Below are positions 42,126-52,010 of a stretch of 64,000 nt of DNA, piece by piece. This stretch comes from Clostridiales bacterium 1_7_47FAA (GTDB lineage: Bacteria; Bacillota; Clostridia; Lachnospirales; Lachnospiraceae): assembly GCA_000155435.1 (NCBI GenBank), contig DS990260.1, positions 811,314-875,313 of the forward strand. Direction: 5' to 3'. The translations under genes and the position numbers were made by a program. The first letter of the stretch is position 1. Each line of letters begins with the position of its first letter. The notes beneath the pieces were generated by a model. It was not told the origin of the DNA. It was given only the letters and a program-made list of their open reading frames with translations, and did not search any database.

Positions 42126-42999
42126 GTTCCGCGCCCCCTTCCTTATTACCGTACTTAAAGAACAGCAATGTCAGTACAAAAATCATCACAAACAGTACAA
42201 CCGCCTGGCTTGTGGCATATCCCATGGAATAATTGGTAAATGAATTCACATATATCTGATGGGCAATGGTAGTGGTGCTGTTCATAGGACCGCCGCCTGT
42301 CATGACCATGATCTGGGCAAATACCTGGAATGAGGAAATCATGCACATGACCAGGAGGAAGAAGGTTGTGGATGACAGCATGGGGATACTGATTTTAAAG
42401 AACTGCATTACCTTGGACGCCCCGTCTATCTCCGCCGCCTCATACAGGTAATCCGGGATTGCCCGCAGGGCTGAAAAATAGATGACCATGCAATACCCCA
42501 TCCCCTGCCAGATGCCCATGGCAATCAGACACGGCAATGCCAGTTTCTCATTCTGCAGCCACGACTGCGAGGGCTGGCCGAACAGGTTCAGGACCGAGTT
42601 GAGGACGCCCACCTTTGAATCATACATATACAGCCATATCATGGAAGCCGCGATGGCGGAGATGATATAGGGCACGTAAAACACCGCCCGGCAGAAGCCG
42701 CTTCCCTTAAACCACCTCTGGTTCAGGATGGCCGCCACCCCTAATCCCAGTACAATATTGGCGGACACCACGGCCAGGCTGTAAATTATGGTATTCACCA
42801 ACGACCTCAGGAAGATTTTATCCTTCAGCAGACGCAGATAGTTATTCATTCCTATGAATTTCATCCTGCTCATGTTATAATTGGTGAAGCTCATAGCGAT
42901 TGCACATACTACCGGAATCAGGATGAATATCAGATAGACCAGCAGTGACGGCGCTATGAACAGATACGGTGCGATTATATTCTTTTTCTTCTTTTTCAT
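42118..42999 (-). CDS. ABC sugar permease, MalF type
   Basis: This 293-residue CUT1 permease has six predicted helices. The EAA motif is YEAAEIDGASKVMQFFKISIP near 186. It is the first gene of a 13-gene minus-strand locus that runs to 30177. AGGAGG lies before its ATG, and a promoter with GTAAAA boxes precedes it. Confidence 0.92.
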   Translation of the reverse strand: MKKKKKNIIAPYLFIAPSLLVYLIFILIPVVCAIAMSFTNYNMSRMKFIGMNNYLRLLKDKIFLRSLVNTIIYSLAVVSANIVLGLGVAAILNQRWFKGSGFCRAVFYVPYIISAIAASMIWLYMYDSKVGVLNSVLNLFGQPSQSWLQNEKLALPCLIAMGIWQGMGYCMVIYFSALRAIPDYLYEAAEIDGASKVMQFFKISIPMLSSTTFFLLVMCMISSFQVFAQIMVMTGGGPMNSTTTIAHQIYVNSFTNYSMGYATSQAVVLFVMIFVLTLLFFKYGNKEGGAELD

Positions 43000-43031
43000 C
43001 GGTTCCCGTCCCTCCTTCTCATTATGGATTT

Positions 43032-43134
43032 ACTATAACACAACCCATTTTTCTATCTTTTACAATTTCGGCGGTTTTTTTTAACTTATCCGTCCACTGC
43101 ATGCAGGTATCTGTAAATTAGTAAAAAATTTTAC
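43032..43134 (-). promoter_or_regulatory. Promoter of the ABC locus with GTAAAA boxes
   Basis: On the minus strand a -10 TATAGT (43037-43032) is preceded by GTAAAAGA (43063-43056), and 57 bp further by the palindrome GTAAAAAATTTTAC (43121-43134). Element order and spacing match 34124-34217 with a ten-base, one-helical-turn difference. The likely binder is the AraC-type response regulator encoded at 45084. Confidence 0.65.
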
Positions 43135-43215
43135 TTTTTTAGATGATTTTTTAGAATTGATTGCGCCGCTGCCATATTTTATTTATTATATTAGGGAAGG
43201 AAGGTGTGCAATCCC

Positions 43216-45087
43216 ATGAAAAAATTTCAGAAAATACAGTATAAGCTGTTCACCACATATTTTATATTGACGTTCATCATTGTCACATTCATGGTGGTCT
43301 GTTTTTACCAATACATCTATACCCAGATTACGGATGACCTGAAGGCCTCGCGCATAGAGGTGGTCAGCCACACCGCCAGCACGGTGGACCATCTGACGGA
43401 CATGCTGCTCTTTGCCATCAGCATCGGCCCATTCCAGAGCCAGTTCCAGTCCATACTGGCGGAAGAACTTCCCGAGGACCCCTATGAACAGCATCAGCTT
43501 GAGAATCAGGCCGCCGTCCTTTTCAGGAATTACAGTGATACCTACCAGAACCTGAAGGTCAACTACTATACAACCCTCATAGGGCTGAACGGTTTCCAGT
43601 ACAGCAATGCCGCCGGCTTCCGCTATGACAGCTTTCGCCAGGCCCCGTGGATGGATGCCGTGCTGGAAGCCAACGGGCAGGTGGTATGGATTCCCACAAT
43701 GGAGGATTCCTACGCTCCCTTTTCCTCCAAGAACATCTATATCATGAGCCGCACCATCCGCACCGGACACCGCCTGACCCCCGCGGGAATCCTCTCCATC
43801 ATGATTGACGAGGATTCCCTCTATAAGATTTACGCATCTTCTGAATCAGCGGACGCCAGCTACTTTATCGTGGACCAGGAAGGGGCCGTCATCTCCCATA
43901 AGGACAAGGCGCTCATCGGGACCCACTGGGATTCCCCCGTCCCCCTGGACTCCATCCGCGGGCCGTCCGGCCAGTCCATCGCGCGCGGCGGGGAGGCTGG
44001 CCTGGATAACCTCTACAGCTATCACAAGTTAAACAGTTCCGGCTGGTGGCTGGTGGAATCCGTCCCCATGAGCACGCTGATTCATTCCAGCTCACGCTTC
44101 CTGGATATCATACTGATAGCGGCAATCATCTGCCTGATCAGCGGACTGCTGTTCTCCTATGCATTTTCACGCTATATCAGCCGCCCCATTGTGGAATTAG
44201 ACCGCGGCATGGAGAGGATTGCCCAGGGCGACCTGCAATTACGGCTTCCAAAGACATCCCAGGATGAGCTGGGCAGCCTGATTGACGGCTTTAACCGGAT
44301 GTCGAGGGAACTGGACACCCTCTTAAGCCGTATAAGGGAACAGGAACGGCATAAGCGCAAAGCGGAAATAGGTTTCCTGCAGGCGCAGATTAATCCCCAT
44401 TTCATCTACAACACCCTGAACTCCATCCGCTGCATGACGCTGATGCAGAACACGGAAGAGGCTGCCAAGATGCTGGTCTCCGTCATTTCCATGATGCGGA
44501 CGGTCCTGGATACCAGGAAAATGTTCGTGCCCCTGGACACAGAGCTGTCTTCCTTAGAAAACTACCTGGAGATACAGAAGGTAATCTACAGCCAGAAGCT
44601 GGAGATGGAACTGGATATCAGCCCTAACGTACATATGTCCATGGTCCCCAAGCTGATCCTCCAGCCCATCGTGGAGAACTCGGTGTTCCACGGCATCATG
44701 CGCAATAACCTGAACGGTGTCATCCACATATCCGCCTACCGGGAGGACGCGGACGGCGTTGACCTTCTCCACCTCGTGGTCACGGACAACGGCCGCATGG
44801 AACCGGGCACCCTTAAAGAGCTCCAGCACCGCTTAGAGGAAAACCAGGAGGACTCCCTGAGCAACGGCAACCATATCGGCCTTACCAATATCCTCCGGCG
44901 CATCAAGCAGATATACGGGGAGGAGTACGGCCTTACCATCACGGAGACGGCAAATGGCTCCGACAGCAACGGGGCGGCAGACAGCCCCAGCCATACCGGG
45001 GAAACGTATGTCAGGGGGACCAGCGTCCATCTTTGGTTTCCCAACCGGATATACGACCCTGAGACTTCCATGGAGGAAATGCTATGA
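43216..45087 (+). CDS. YesM-type sensor histidine kinase
   Basis: This 623-residue membrane kinase has TM1 at about 11-35, a dCache-like extracellular sensor (36-295), TM2 at about 296-320, HAMP (about 320-372), a His_kinase domain with FLQAQINPHFIYNTLNSIR near 391 (phospho-histidine in NPHF), and a HATPase_c domain with VVTDNG near 520. Such kinases sense extracellular sugar, often through the binding protein. ATG 43216 is chosen over GTG 43204 because of AGGAAGG spacing. It is divergent from the ABC locus. Confidence 0.9.
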   Translation: MKKFQKIQYKLFTTYFILTFIIVTFMVVCFYQYIYTQITDDLKASRIEVVSHTASTVDHLTDMLLFAISIGPFQSQFQSILAEELPEDPYEQHQLENQAAVLFRNYSDTYQNLKVNYYTTLIGLNGFQYSNAAGFRYDSFRQAPWMDAVLEANGQVVWIPTMEDSYAPFSSKNIYIMSRTIRTGHRLTPAGILSIMIDEDSLYKIYASSESADASYFIVDQEGAVISHKDKALIGTHWDSPVPLDSIRGPSGQSIARGGEAGLDNLYSYHKLNSSGWWLVESVPMSTLIHSSSRFLDIILIAAIICLISGLLFSYAFSRYISRPIVELDRGMERIAQGDLQLRLPKTSQDELGSLIDGFNRMSRELDTLLSRIREQERHKRKAEIGFLQAQINPHFIYNTLNSIRCMTLMQNTEEAAKMLVSVISMMRTVLDTRKMFVPLDTELSSLENYLEIQKVIYSQKLEMELDISPNVHMSMVPKLILQPIVENSVFHGIMRNNLNGVIHISAYREDADGVDLLHLVVTDNGRMEPGTLKELQHRLEENQEDSLSNGNHIGLTNILRRIKQIYGEEYGLTITETANGSDSNGAADSPSHTGETYVRGTSVHLWFPNRIYDPETSMEEML

Positions 45088-46598
45088 TCCGAATCTTTAT
45101 CATTGACGATGAAACCCCCATCCGCCAGTGGCTCCGTTTCTGTATCGAACGGTCGGACTCCTGCTTTGAGATAGCAGGGGAATCGGCCAACGGGGAGGAC
45201 GGGCTGAAAGCCCTGGCAAAAACAGAGGCGGATATCGTCATCCTGGACATAATGATGCCGGGAATCAATGGGCTGGAGGTCCTCTCGCAGTTAAACGCCA
45301 TGAAACCCGGCCTGAGTATTATCATGTTGACCAATTTCGCGGAATTCAAATACATCCAGAAGGCGGTCCGCAACGGGGCCGTGGAATATTTCCTGAAATC
45401 AGAGATTACCGAGGAAGGGCTTATGGACTGCCTCCAGAAGATTGCATCCGCCATGAAACAGAACTCCATGAAGCTGCAGTTGTCCTCGGAGCTGGAGCTG
45501 CAGACCGTGCGCAGCCTCTGTGAACAGATACTGAACCATACCATCGACAGCCAGGAGCAGTTTTTAAAAAGCGCGGAGGCCTATCCCCACCCCATGTCCT
45601 TTAAGAATAACCTTTTCGTCATCGCAATCCGCTGCCGGCCGGGAACCTTTGCAAACTTTACCGGTGCCGCCCTCGCGGACATCTCTGAGTACTTAAGCAC
45701 CATGCATCAGATTGCCTGGAACGGCCACGACTGCTTCCTTGTCTGCGAGATGAACAAGCTTAACAGCCAACTTATGATTTTCAACTCCATAGCCGGAATG
45801 CTCCGGTGGATTTGTACCAATATCCCCCATGCCTACATCGGCGTCAGCAACATTTACCATGACTTTTCTTCCCTGTACCATGGTATGACGGAATCGCTGC
45901 TGTCCTTAAACACCGGTTTTTATAAAAAGCCCGGCAGCGTAACCTACATCTACGAAGCAAAGGAAAAGGCCATCGACCAGGACCGCCTGTCCGTGTTCAG
46001 CGATGAAATCCTGAATATCGCCAAAACCGGAACCCAGGATGAACTGCGCCTGAAACTGCTGTCCGTCTTTGACTATTTCCGGACCAGCATGCCCTCGGAT
46101 TTATCCTTTGTGAACCACTATTTCCTGGAGCTGCTCTACCTGATCCACTCCGTATTCATGTCCAACACCCAGCAGTTCCGTTTCTTTGACCAAGCGGTGC
46201 GGAGGGATATCCACCAGGGCCTGCCCCAGGCCATCTTTCTGGATGAATTACAGCACACTGTCATGGACCTCCTCCCCCGGTTCTATTCCAAGGAGAGCCT
46301 GCCCGCCTTCAGCGCCCCCATTGCAGATGCCACCGCCTACATCAAGGAACATTACTGCGAGAACATCACCCTGAAGGACGTTGCGGATGCAATCCACATG
46401 AACGCGGATTATCTGGGAAAGCTGTTTAAAAAGGAAACCGGCTGCAGCTTTAATACTTACCTGACCAATATCAAGATGGAATACGCGGACTATCTGATAC
46501 GCAATACCAACCTTAAGAAATATGAGATTGCGGAGAAGCTGGGGTACACTAATTTCAGTTATTTTTCCAGGATTTATTCGGCGCATAAGGGGAGGTGA
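45084..46598 (+). CDS. YesN-type AraC response regulator
   Basis: This 504-residue response regulator has a receiver domain (1-120) with the acidic pair in IIDDE and the phosphorylated Asp in DIVILDIMMPG near 55. A central linker domain follows, then a C-terminal AraC double helix-turn-helix (about 405-504) with ADAIHMNADYLGKLFKKETG. It overlaps the kinase gene by four bases. It probably activates the divergent ABC promoter and the internal promoter at 34124-34217. Confidence 0.9.
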   Translation: MIRIFIIDDETPIRQWLRFCIERSDSCFEIAGESANGEDGLKALAKTEADIVILDIMMPGINGLEVLSQLNAMKPGLSIIMLTNFAEFKYIQKAVRNGAVEYFLKSEITEEGLMDCLQKIASAMKQNSMKLQLSSELELQTVRSLCEQILNHTIDSQEQFLKSAEAYPHPMSFKNNLFVIAIRCRPGTFANFTGAALADISEYLSTMHQIAWNGHDCFLVCEMNKLNSQLMIFNSIAGMLRWICTNIPHAYIGVSNIYHDFSSLYHGMTESLLSLNTGFYKKPGSVTYIYEAKEKAIDQDRLSVFSDEILNIAKTGTQDELRLKLLSVFDYFRTSMPSDLSFVNHYFLELLYLIHSVFMSNTQQFRFFDQAVRRDIHQGLPQAIFLDELQHTVMDLLPRFYSKESLPAFSAPIADATAYIKEHYCENITLKDVADAIHMNADYLGKLFKKETGCSFNTYLTNIKMEYADYLIRNTNLKKYEIAEKLGYTNFSYFSRIYSAHKGR

Positions 46599-46833
46599 GG
46601 GTTGGGAGATAAAACAAAGAAACTATTCGTTTTTCCTATCCTTTACTAAGTAACTGTTTTGCATGTGAACTATGATAACGGCAAGCTAGAAACCAATGGT
46701 AGATATAAATTGAACATCCCACGACTTTTCTTTCTGCCGGTTTGGAGCATAAGAGACGCAGGGCAGGACCATTCCCCTCACGGACGGATGCACCTCCCCC
46801 TCCACGACTCCTATCTCCAAAAACATTCTTCCC

Positions 46834-47505
46834 TTAGTCCAGGACCGCTACCATCCTGGTATATGCGCCAGATCCGTTTTTTACTTTCAGCGGCATACAG
46901 ATGGTCTTGAAGCGGTGGACCGGAATTTCTCCCAGGTTTACCACGCACTCAATGACCGGGATGGCGTGTTGGCATAGGAGGACTACATGGGCCGGTTTTT
47001 CTTTTTTCCTGGGGTCATCCACGGTGAAGGAATCAATGGCGGCCATCACAATCCGCCGGTCGGCCAGGTATTGGGCCGCGTCTTCTGTGAGATAGGGGGA
47101 TTTTTCGTAATCCGGGTCTTCGTAACGGCGGTAGGCTCCTGTATTGAGGATGACCATGTCCCCTTCTTCGATGAAACCGAATTTGCGCTCCGCTTCTTTG
47201 ATATCTTCGGCGTTAATCTCGCCATAGACGTCCCTATCCAGATTCAGCATCAGCGTGGGGACCATGTAGAAGAAATCCACCGGATACTCATCGATATTTT
47301 TCCCATTCATGGAAAAATGGGACGGCGCATCGATGTGGGTCGCCACATGGGTTGTGATGGTGAACTGCTCCATCTTGTTGGTAAAGCCTTTTTGGGCTTC
47401 TTCTTCCGCGGAATGCTGCAGGATATAGCGCATCTCCACCCGGGGCGCGCTGGGCGGCTTAGGCATCCCATCCCTGAATTCTGTTGATAAATCAATCATT
47501 CTCAT
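46834..47505 (-). CDS. Cyclase-family (kynurenine formamidase-like) hydrolase
   Basis: This 223-residue metal-dependent cyclase-family protein has the metal-binding signature THVATHIDAPSHF (about 51-63), matching HxGTHxDxPxHF except for Val in place of Gly. Members hydrolyse arylformamides, lactones or cyclic amides. It is the last gene of a TRAP operon, 6 bp after an MmgE/PrpD gene, so it probably acts on the same imported acid. True kynurenine formamidase function is unlikely in this setting. Confidence 0.82.
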   Translation of the reverse strand: MRMIDLSTEFRDGMPKPPSAPRVEMRYILQHSAEEEAQKGFTNKMEQFTITTHVATHIDAPSHFSMNGKNIDEYPVDFFYMVPTLMLNLDRDVYGEINAEDIKEAERKFGFIEEGDMVILNTGAYRRYEDPDYEKSPYLTEDAAQYLADRRIVMAAIDSFTVDDPRKKEKPAHVVLLCQHAIPVIECVVNLGEIPVHRFKTICMPLKVKNGSGAYTRMVAVLD

Positions 47506-47511
47506 ACTTTT

Positions 47512-48960
47512 TTACCTTCCTTTAAAATATTCATGCAACCATTTTGCGATATCTTCTATCTTGGTAAGGGAACGGCAGCTGTCCCAAAGCCTGTCAAGCT
47601 CCGCTTCCTGGAAAAATGCGTTGCAGCAGGCATCGAATTTTTCTCTTAACGCGGCTTCGCTCCATCCTTCTACACGCTCACAGGGATTGGGAAATGTCCT
47701 GTATTCCCACATCTGCCCCGCCTTTCCCCACACGCGCAGGAGTGTGCTTCCAAATCCTTTGTCCCCTCTCTGTGCTGTCTCTTCGCCGTAGCGCAGTTTC
47801 GCACGGAAGGGGTAGAGGCGGGCATCCTCATAATGGGCTTTGGAAAATTCCGCCGCCGACAACCGCCCGCCTGCCAGGACCCAGCAGATGCAGAAGGGGA
47901 TGCAGAATCTCTGCTCATATATGCTGCCCGGCCACAGGGACGGCAGCGACATGTAATGGTTGGGGGAGGTGAGACACTCCATCTGTTCGATGTCCTCTGC
48001 CCTGATTGGATGCTCCCTCACAAACTGACGGGCCGCTTCGATTGCCTGGTATGTGGAAAAACAGGTTGGATACTTCTTCAACAGAAGCCCCGGTGTCTCG
48101 AATACGGATACCTTTCCCAACAGTCCGGCCAGTCTTCCCAGCTTCTCCCTATTGCCTGCAAATGCGGCAATATAGCCGTCAGGCCTGTCCAGTAAGTCCT
48201 TTGGGGCGCGGATTCCTGAGCGGACATACAGGGCGGCCCGCAGCCCATTTGCCGCCGCATTTCCCACATGGAGGGAATTGCCGGTGTAGCCGAAATTCCC
48301 TCTCAGGCCGCAGGCAAAGGTACACGCCATGGAACAGGTGTTTATAAGCTCTTCATCTGTCATGCCCAGCAGTTTACCGGCTGCCATGGCCGCCCCGATG
48401 ATTCCCGCTGTGCTGGTAGAATGGAACCCGCGTATATGATGCTCCGGCATCAACGCCTCATTTATGCGCCCCAGCACTTCAAAACCGCAGATATATGCTT
48501 CCAGCACCTCATAGCCGCTTTTGTGCAGCCGTTCCCCCAATCCCAGCACCACCGGCGCAAGCACTGCGCTTGGATGGCCCGGCAGCCCGTAAAACAGGTC
48601 ATTGTATTCACAGGAGTGTGCGGATACCGCATTCAGCAGGACCGCGTCCGTCAGGACCGCCTGACAATGCCCATAGCCTAAAACCGTGGGCGTCCGGTCT
48701 TTGACAGCCCCGGTTTCCCCGATACCTTCCGCTGCTTTAACAAACCCTGCTTTCTCTGCAGGTTCTGTCAATTTTTCGCTGTTTTTTATCTTTACATCCA
48801 ACGCCTTTGCCACATCCTGCACCTGCTCCATGGCGGCTCCCAACAAGATTGCCGCCACCGTATCCGTGAACGCCCGCAGGGCACATTCCCTGATTTCTTC
48901 AGATACGTTCCTAAGGGAAAATGCTGCAACATAGCCGGCTATCTCCTGCTGTATCTCCAT
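47512..48960 (-). CDS. MmgE/PrpD-family protein
   Basis: This 482-residue member of the family includes 2-methylcitrate dehydratase and cis-aconitate decarboxylase. The N-terminal helical domain has FTDTVAAILLGA near 31. The VLLNAVSAHSCEYNDLF block near 107 and the HHIRGFHSTSTAGIIGAAMAAGKLLGM block near 172 are family hallmarks. It could dehydrate, decarboxylate or isomerise a tricarboxylic or hydroxy-dicarboxylic acid. It sits directly after the TRAP permease. Confidence 0.86.
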   Translation of the reverse strand: MEIQQEIAGYVAAFSLRNVSEEIRECALRAFTDTVAAILLGAAMEQVQDVAKALDVKIKNSEKLTEPAEKAGFVKAAEGIGETGAVKDRTPTVLGYGHCQAVLTDAVLLNAVSAHSCEYNDLFYGLPGHPSAVLAPVVLGLGERLHKSGYEVLEAYICGFEVLGRINEALMPEHHIRGFHSTSTAGIIGAAMAAGKLLGMTDEELINTCSMACTFACGLRGNFGYTGNSLHVGNAAANGLRAALYVRSGIRAPKDLLDRPDGYIAAFAGNREKLGRLAGLLGKVSVFETPGLLLKKYPTCFSTYQAIEAARQFVREHPIRAEDIEQMECLTSPNHYMSLPSLWPGSIYEQRFCIPFCICWVLAGGRLSAAEFSKAHYEDARLYPFRAKLRYGEETAQRGDKGFGSTLLRVWGKAGQMWEYRTFPNPCERVEGWSEAALREKFDACCNAFFQEAELDRLWDSCRSLTKIEDIAKWLHEYFKGR

Positions 48961-48982
48961 CTGCTAATCCTCCAGGTTTTCT

Positions 48983-50272
48983 TTAATACAATCCAAACAT
49001 CTTTGGAAGGAATGTTATCATTCCCGGAATATATGTAATCAGAAAAATAATTGCTATCTCTGCCATACAGAACGGCAGCACTGCTTTCATACAGGTTGTT
49101 ACTGGTTTCTTGGCTATGGCCGAGCCGATAAACAGGGTCGGTCCAAAGGGCGGTGTGCAGATACCGACCGCACAGTTAATGCAGAAAATAACTCCCATTG
49201 CCAGCGGATCCACCCCGTAGGATATCGCCATCGGCACCAGGATTGGAGCAAAAATCAGGATATTCGCAGAGCACTCCATGGTTGCGCCAAGAATCAGCAG
49301 TATGATGTTAATCAAAAACAGGACCACATATCTGCTGGATATATGCGCGGTGATAAACTGGGCGCACAAGGATGGGACTCCTGAAAAGGCCACCAGATAA
49401 CTAAGGGGTTTGGCCGCCGCGTTAATAATAAGTATACCGCCGGCTGTTGTCATGCTTGTGACCAGCGCTTTCCAGACTTTCTCCTTTGTCAATGTCCGGT
49501 AATAGAACTTACCGACTATTAAGACCCAGACACAGGCTATGGCCGCGGATTCCGTTGCCGTAAACCATCCTGTAAAAACACCTATCATGATAATGCACGG
49601 TGTAATAATAGCCGGACAGCATTCCAGCATGGTCCTGATGGCTACCCTTACTGAAACCCGTTCCTCTTCCTTGGGATAATTGTGCTTTTTGCTCTGATAT
49701 ATAACAATCACGCCTAATGCACATGCAACCAGAATTCCCGGGATTACCCCGCCCATGAACATTGCCGCCGTGGACATTGACATAGTAGAGCTATAGATGA
49801 CCATTGGTATACTGGGCGGGATCATTGGGCTTAGGCAGGAAGACGAAGCCGTAACCGCGACCGAAAATTCCGCGTCATACCCCTCCTCTTCCATAGTGGG
49901 AATCAACATGGAACCGATGGAAGCCGTGTCTGCAACAGCTGAACCGGACATAGCGGCAAACAACACGGAAGCCAGTATATTCACATGGGCCAGTCCCCCC
50001 CGGAACCGTCCCACAAATATTTTACACAGACGCATGATATCCCGTATCAGGCCGCATTGCATCATCAATTCCCCTGCAAGGACAAACATAGGAATCGCCA
50101 GCAGGGAATATGAATCAACCCCCTGGTAATACTGACGGAAAATCATATTCAGAGGCATTTCCCCCCATATTTTCAAAGTAATCAATACGCTGGCGCACAT
50201 CCCAATTCCAATGGGCACTCCTAAAAACAAAATTCCAAATAATAACAGGAACAGATATACGGCCATCTGCAT
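48983..50272 (-). CDS. dctM: TRAP transporter large permease
   Basis: This 429-residue DctM protein has about 12 helices. IPMFVLAGELMMQCGLI near 59, LFAAMSGSAVADTASIGSMLIP near 105 and CAVGICTPPFGPTLFIG near 372 are signatures. The start abuts the DctQ stop (TAA-ATG). It is the second complete TRAP system in the window and differs clearly from 18453-19757. Confidence 0.92.
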   Translation of the reverse strand: MQMAVYLFLLLFGILFLGVPIGIGMCASVLITLKIWGEMPLNMIFRQYYQGVDSYSLLAIPMFVLAGELMMQCGLIRDIMRLCKIFVGRFRGGLAHVNILASVLFAAMSGSAVADTASIGSMLIPTMEEEGYDAEFSVAVTASSSCLSPMIPPSIPMVIYSSTMSMSTAAMFMGGVIPGILVACALGVIVIYQSKKHNYPKEEERVSVRVAIRTMLECCPAIITPCIIMIGVFTGWFTATESAAIACVWVLIVGKFYYRTLTKEKVWKALVTSMTTAGGILIINAAAKPLSYLVAFSGVPSLCAQFITAHISSRYVVLFLINIILLILGATMECSANILIFAPILVPMAISYGVDPLAMGVIFCINCAVGICTPPFGPTLFIGSAIAKKPVTTCMKAVLPFCMAEIAIIFLITYIPGMITFLPKMFGLY

Positions 50273-50776
50273 TTATGGTTCCTCCTTCCCTATGAGTCCA
50301 AGCACATCATGGATGCCTCCGTCTATGGTATGGATTAACATGAAGATCCCACCGATGAAAAGTCCCAATGCAGGCCAGAATAAAGTAATCGGCAGCCCGG
50401 AAGCACGCGATTTCATATAAGATGGAAGCATCTGCATTCCCACGTTAATAAATACCAGCAAAAAATACAATGTAACCGCTTTGGCTATCAGGTTGGCTAT
50501 GAATTTATTTTTGCCATGAAACATACTTACGAAAAATTCAAAACTTACCAATTCACATCGTTTCATAGCAACGCTGGAGCCGATAAATGCAACCCATATC
50601 ATGAGATACCGTGAAGTTTCTTCCGGCCATGCAAAAGAGAAGCCAAAAAAAGCACGGGGTATAATCGCAAAAATCATGGAAACCAGAATACCAATCCCAC
50701 ATATTCCAATGATGGTTTCCCCCAGCGTCCGGCAGGTACTGCTCAGATAATCCAGTCCTTTTATCAGACCTTTCAT
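50273..50776 (-). CDS. dctQ: TRAP transporter small permease
   Basis: This 167-residue DctQ protein has four helices and the conserved FSFAWPEETSRYLMIWVAFIGSS region split around residue 45 (E-E-x-x-R and W). It lies between binding-protein and large-permease genes and is preceded by GAGGAGGGGG. Confidence 0.9.
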   Translation of the reverse strand: MKGLIKGLDYLSSTCRTLGETIIGICGIGILVSMIFAIIPRAFFGFSFAWPEETSRYLMIWVAFIGSSVAMKRCELVSFEFFVSMFHGKNKFIANLIAKAVTLYFLLVFINVGMQMLPSYMKSRASGLPITLFWPALGLFIGGIFMLIHTIDGGIHDVLGLIGKEEP

Positions 50777-50796
50777 ATTCCCCCTCCTCTTGTATA

Positions 50797-51900
50797 TTAT
50801 TTCTTGGTCAGATTCTGAATCTTATCAATCAAGTCCTGGTTAAACTGCTTTCCCTCTCCCACATATTGATTCCAGATAGCATATGACTGTTCAAACCAAG
50901 CCTTCTGTTCTTCATCCGTAAGCTCCACTACATTGACTTTATATTTCTCCGCCATCTCCTTATGGGATTCGGCCACAAAATCAACCCATTGCTCTGCCTG
51001 CCATTCTTCTGCTTCACGTGCGCATTCCAAAACAGTCTTAAACAGTTCGGAATCCACTCCACCCAGCTTTTCAATAGCAGTCGGTCCCATGAATTTTACA
51101 GATAAGCACCATGACTGCTGAATCTGTACCCAGTTATCAAGCACCTCTGAACAACTCTCCTGATTTACAATATATCCCTGATTATAGCAGCCATCAATTA
51201 CACCATTCTGCAGTGATGTGTACACCTCCGTCATAGACTGGGCAATGGATGAAACTCCCCACTGGCTGAACAGGGACATCTCAATTGGTGCACCTGTTGT
51301 ACGCAATTTCAAGCCTTTTGCCTGATTCGGGGTGCGGATTTCTGCTCCGGTTGTTCCAAGGCCGCGGGGTTCATCAAACTCAAAAATCATGGGATACAGT
51401 CCAGTGTCTTCATAGACATGGCCAATGAAATACTGTCTCAACTCCGGATTCTCCACAACTGCCCTTACGTGGTCATAATCCCCAAACAGGCCCGGTAAAT
51501 CAAAAATTGCAATTGCATCCGAAAACTCACTCATATTTCCTGCAGAGCATTTACACATATCCAGGGTTCCATCCAGGCAGGATTGAGTGATTTCCTTATC
51601 CGACCCCAGGGAACAACGGTCAAAATATTCGATAGAAACACGCCCATCTGTCTTTTCACTTACAAGTTCTATGAACTTTTTATTTCCCCACCCATCTGGA
51701 TTAATGTCGGCACATGTGTCTGCGTAACGTAATTTAATTTCAGTTCCGGCTGATTCGGTACTGCCCTCTTTTGTATTGCCAGCCGCAACCTGCTTGTCCC
51801 CGGTCTGCTCCGCCGATGATACCGCACCCCCTCCATTACCCCCACAAGCAGTTAAAGAAACCGCCATGGTTAACAGTATACATAATGCTGCCTTTTTCAT
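50797..51900 (-). CDS. dctP: TRAP substrate-binding lipoprotein
   Basis: This 367-residue DctP-family lipoprotein has a signal ending in SLTAC with the lipidated cysteine near 19. A low-complexity stretch runs to about 50. KGLKLRTTGAPIEM near 188 has the carboxylate-contacting arginine, and SMTEVYTSLQNGVIDGCYNQ near 212 is the family signature. The start at 51900 has AAAGGAG upstream; the ATG at 51918 does not. It is the first gene of the operon. Confidence 0.9.
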   Translation of the reverse strand: MKKAALCILLTMAVSLTACGGNGGGAVSSAEQTGDKQVAAGNTKEGSTESAGTEIKLRYADTCADINPDGWGNKKFIELVSEKTDGRVSIEYFDRCSLGSDKEITQSCLDGTLDMCKCSAGNMSEFSDAIAIFDLPGLFGDYDHVRAVVENPELRQYFIGHVYEDTGLYPMIFEFDEPRGLGTTGAEIRTPNQAKGLKLRTTGAPIEMSLFSQWGVSSIAQSMTEVYTSLQNGVIDGCYNQGYIVNQESCSEVLDNWVQIQQSWCLSVKFMGPTAIEKLGGVDSELFKTVLECAREAEEWQAEQWVDFVAESHKEMAEKYKVNVVELTDEEQKAWFEQSYAIWNQYVGEGKQFNQDLIDKIQNLTKK

Positions 51901-52010
51901 ACCCAATTCTCCTTTCATTTCCCTTTTCGTATTATTATATTGTAATATTGCACAAAAATAAAACTATATTTTTCATTTTTTTAAACATTTCCACCATATT
52001 TTGATGCTCG

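Noticed and set aside
46599-46833. Possible small gene or terminator between the response regulator and the cyclase gene
   Set aside because: No frame with a start signal and no convincing hairpin was seen.
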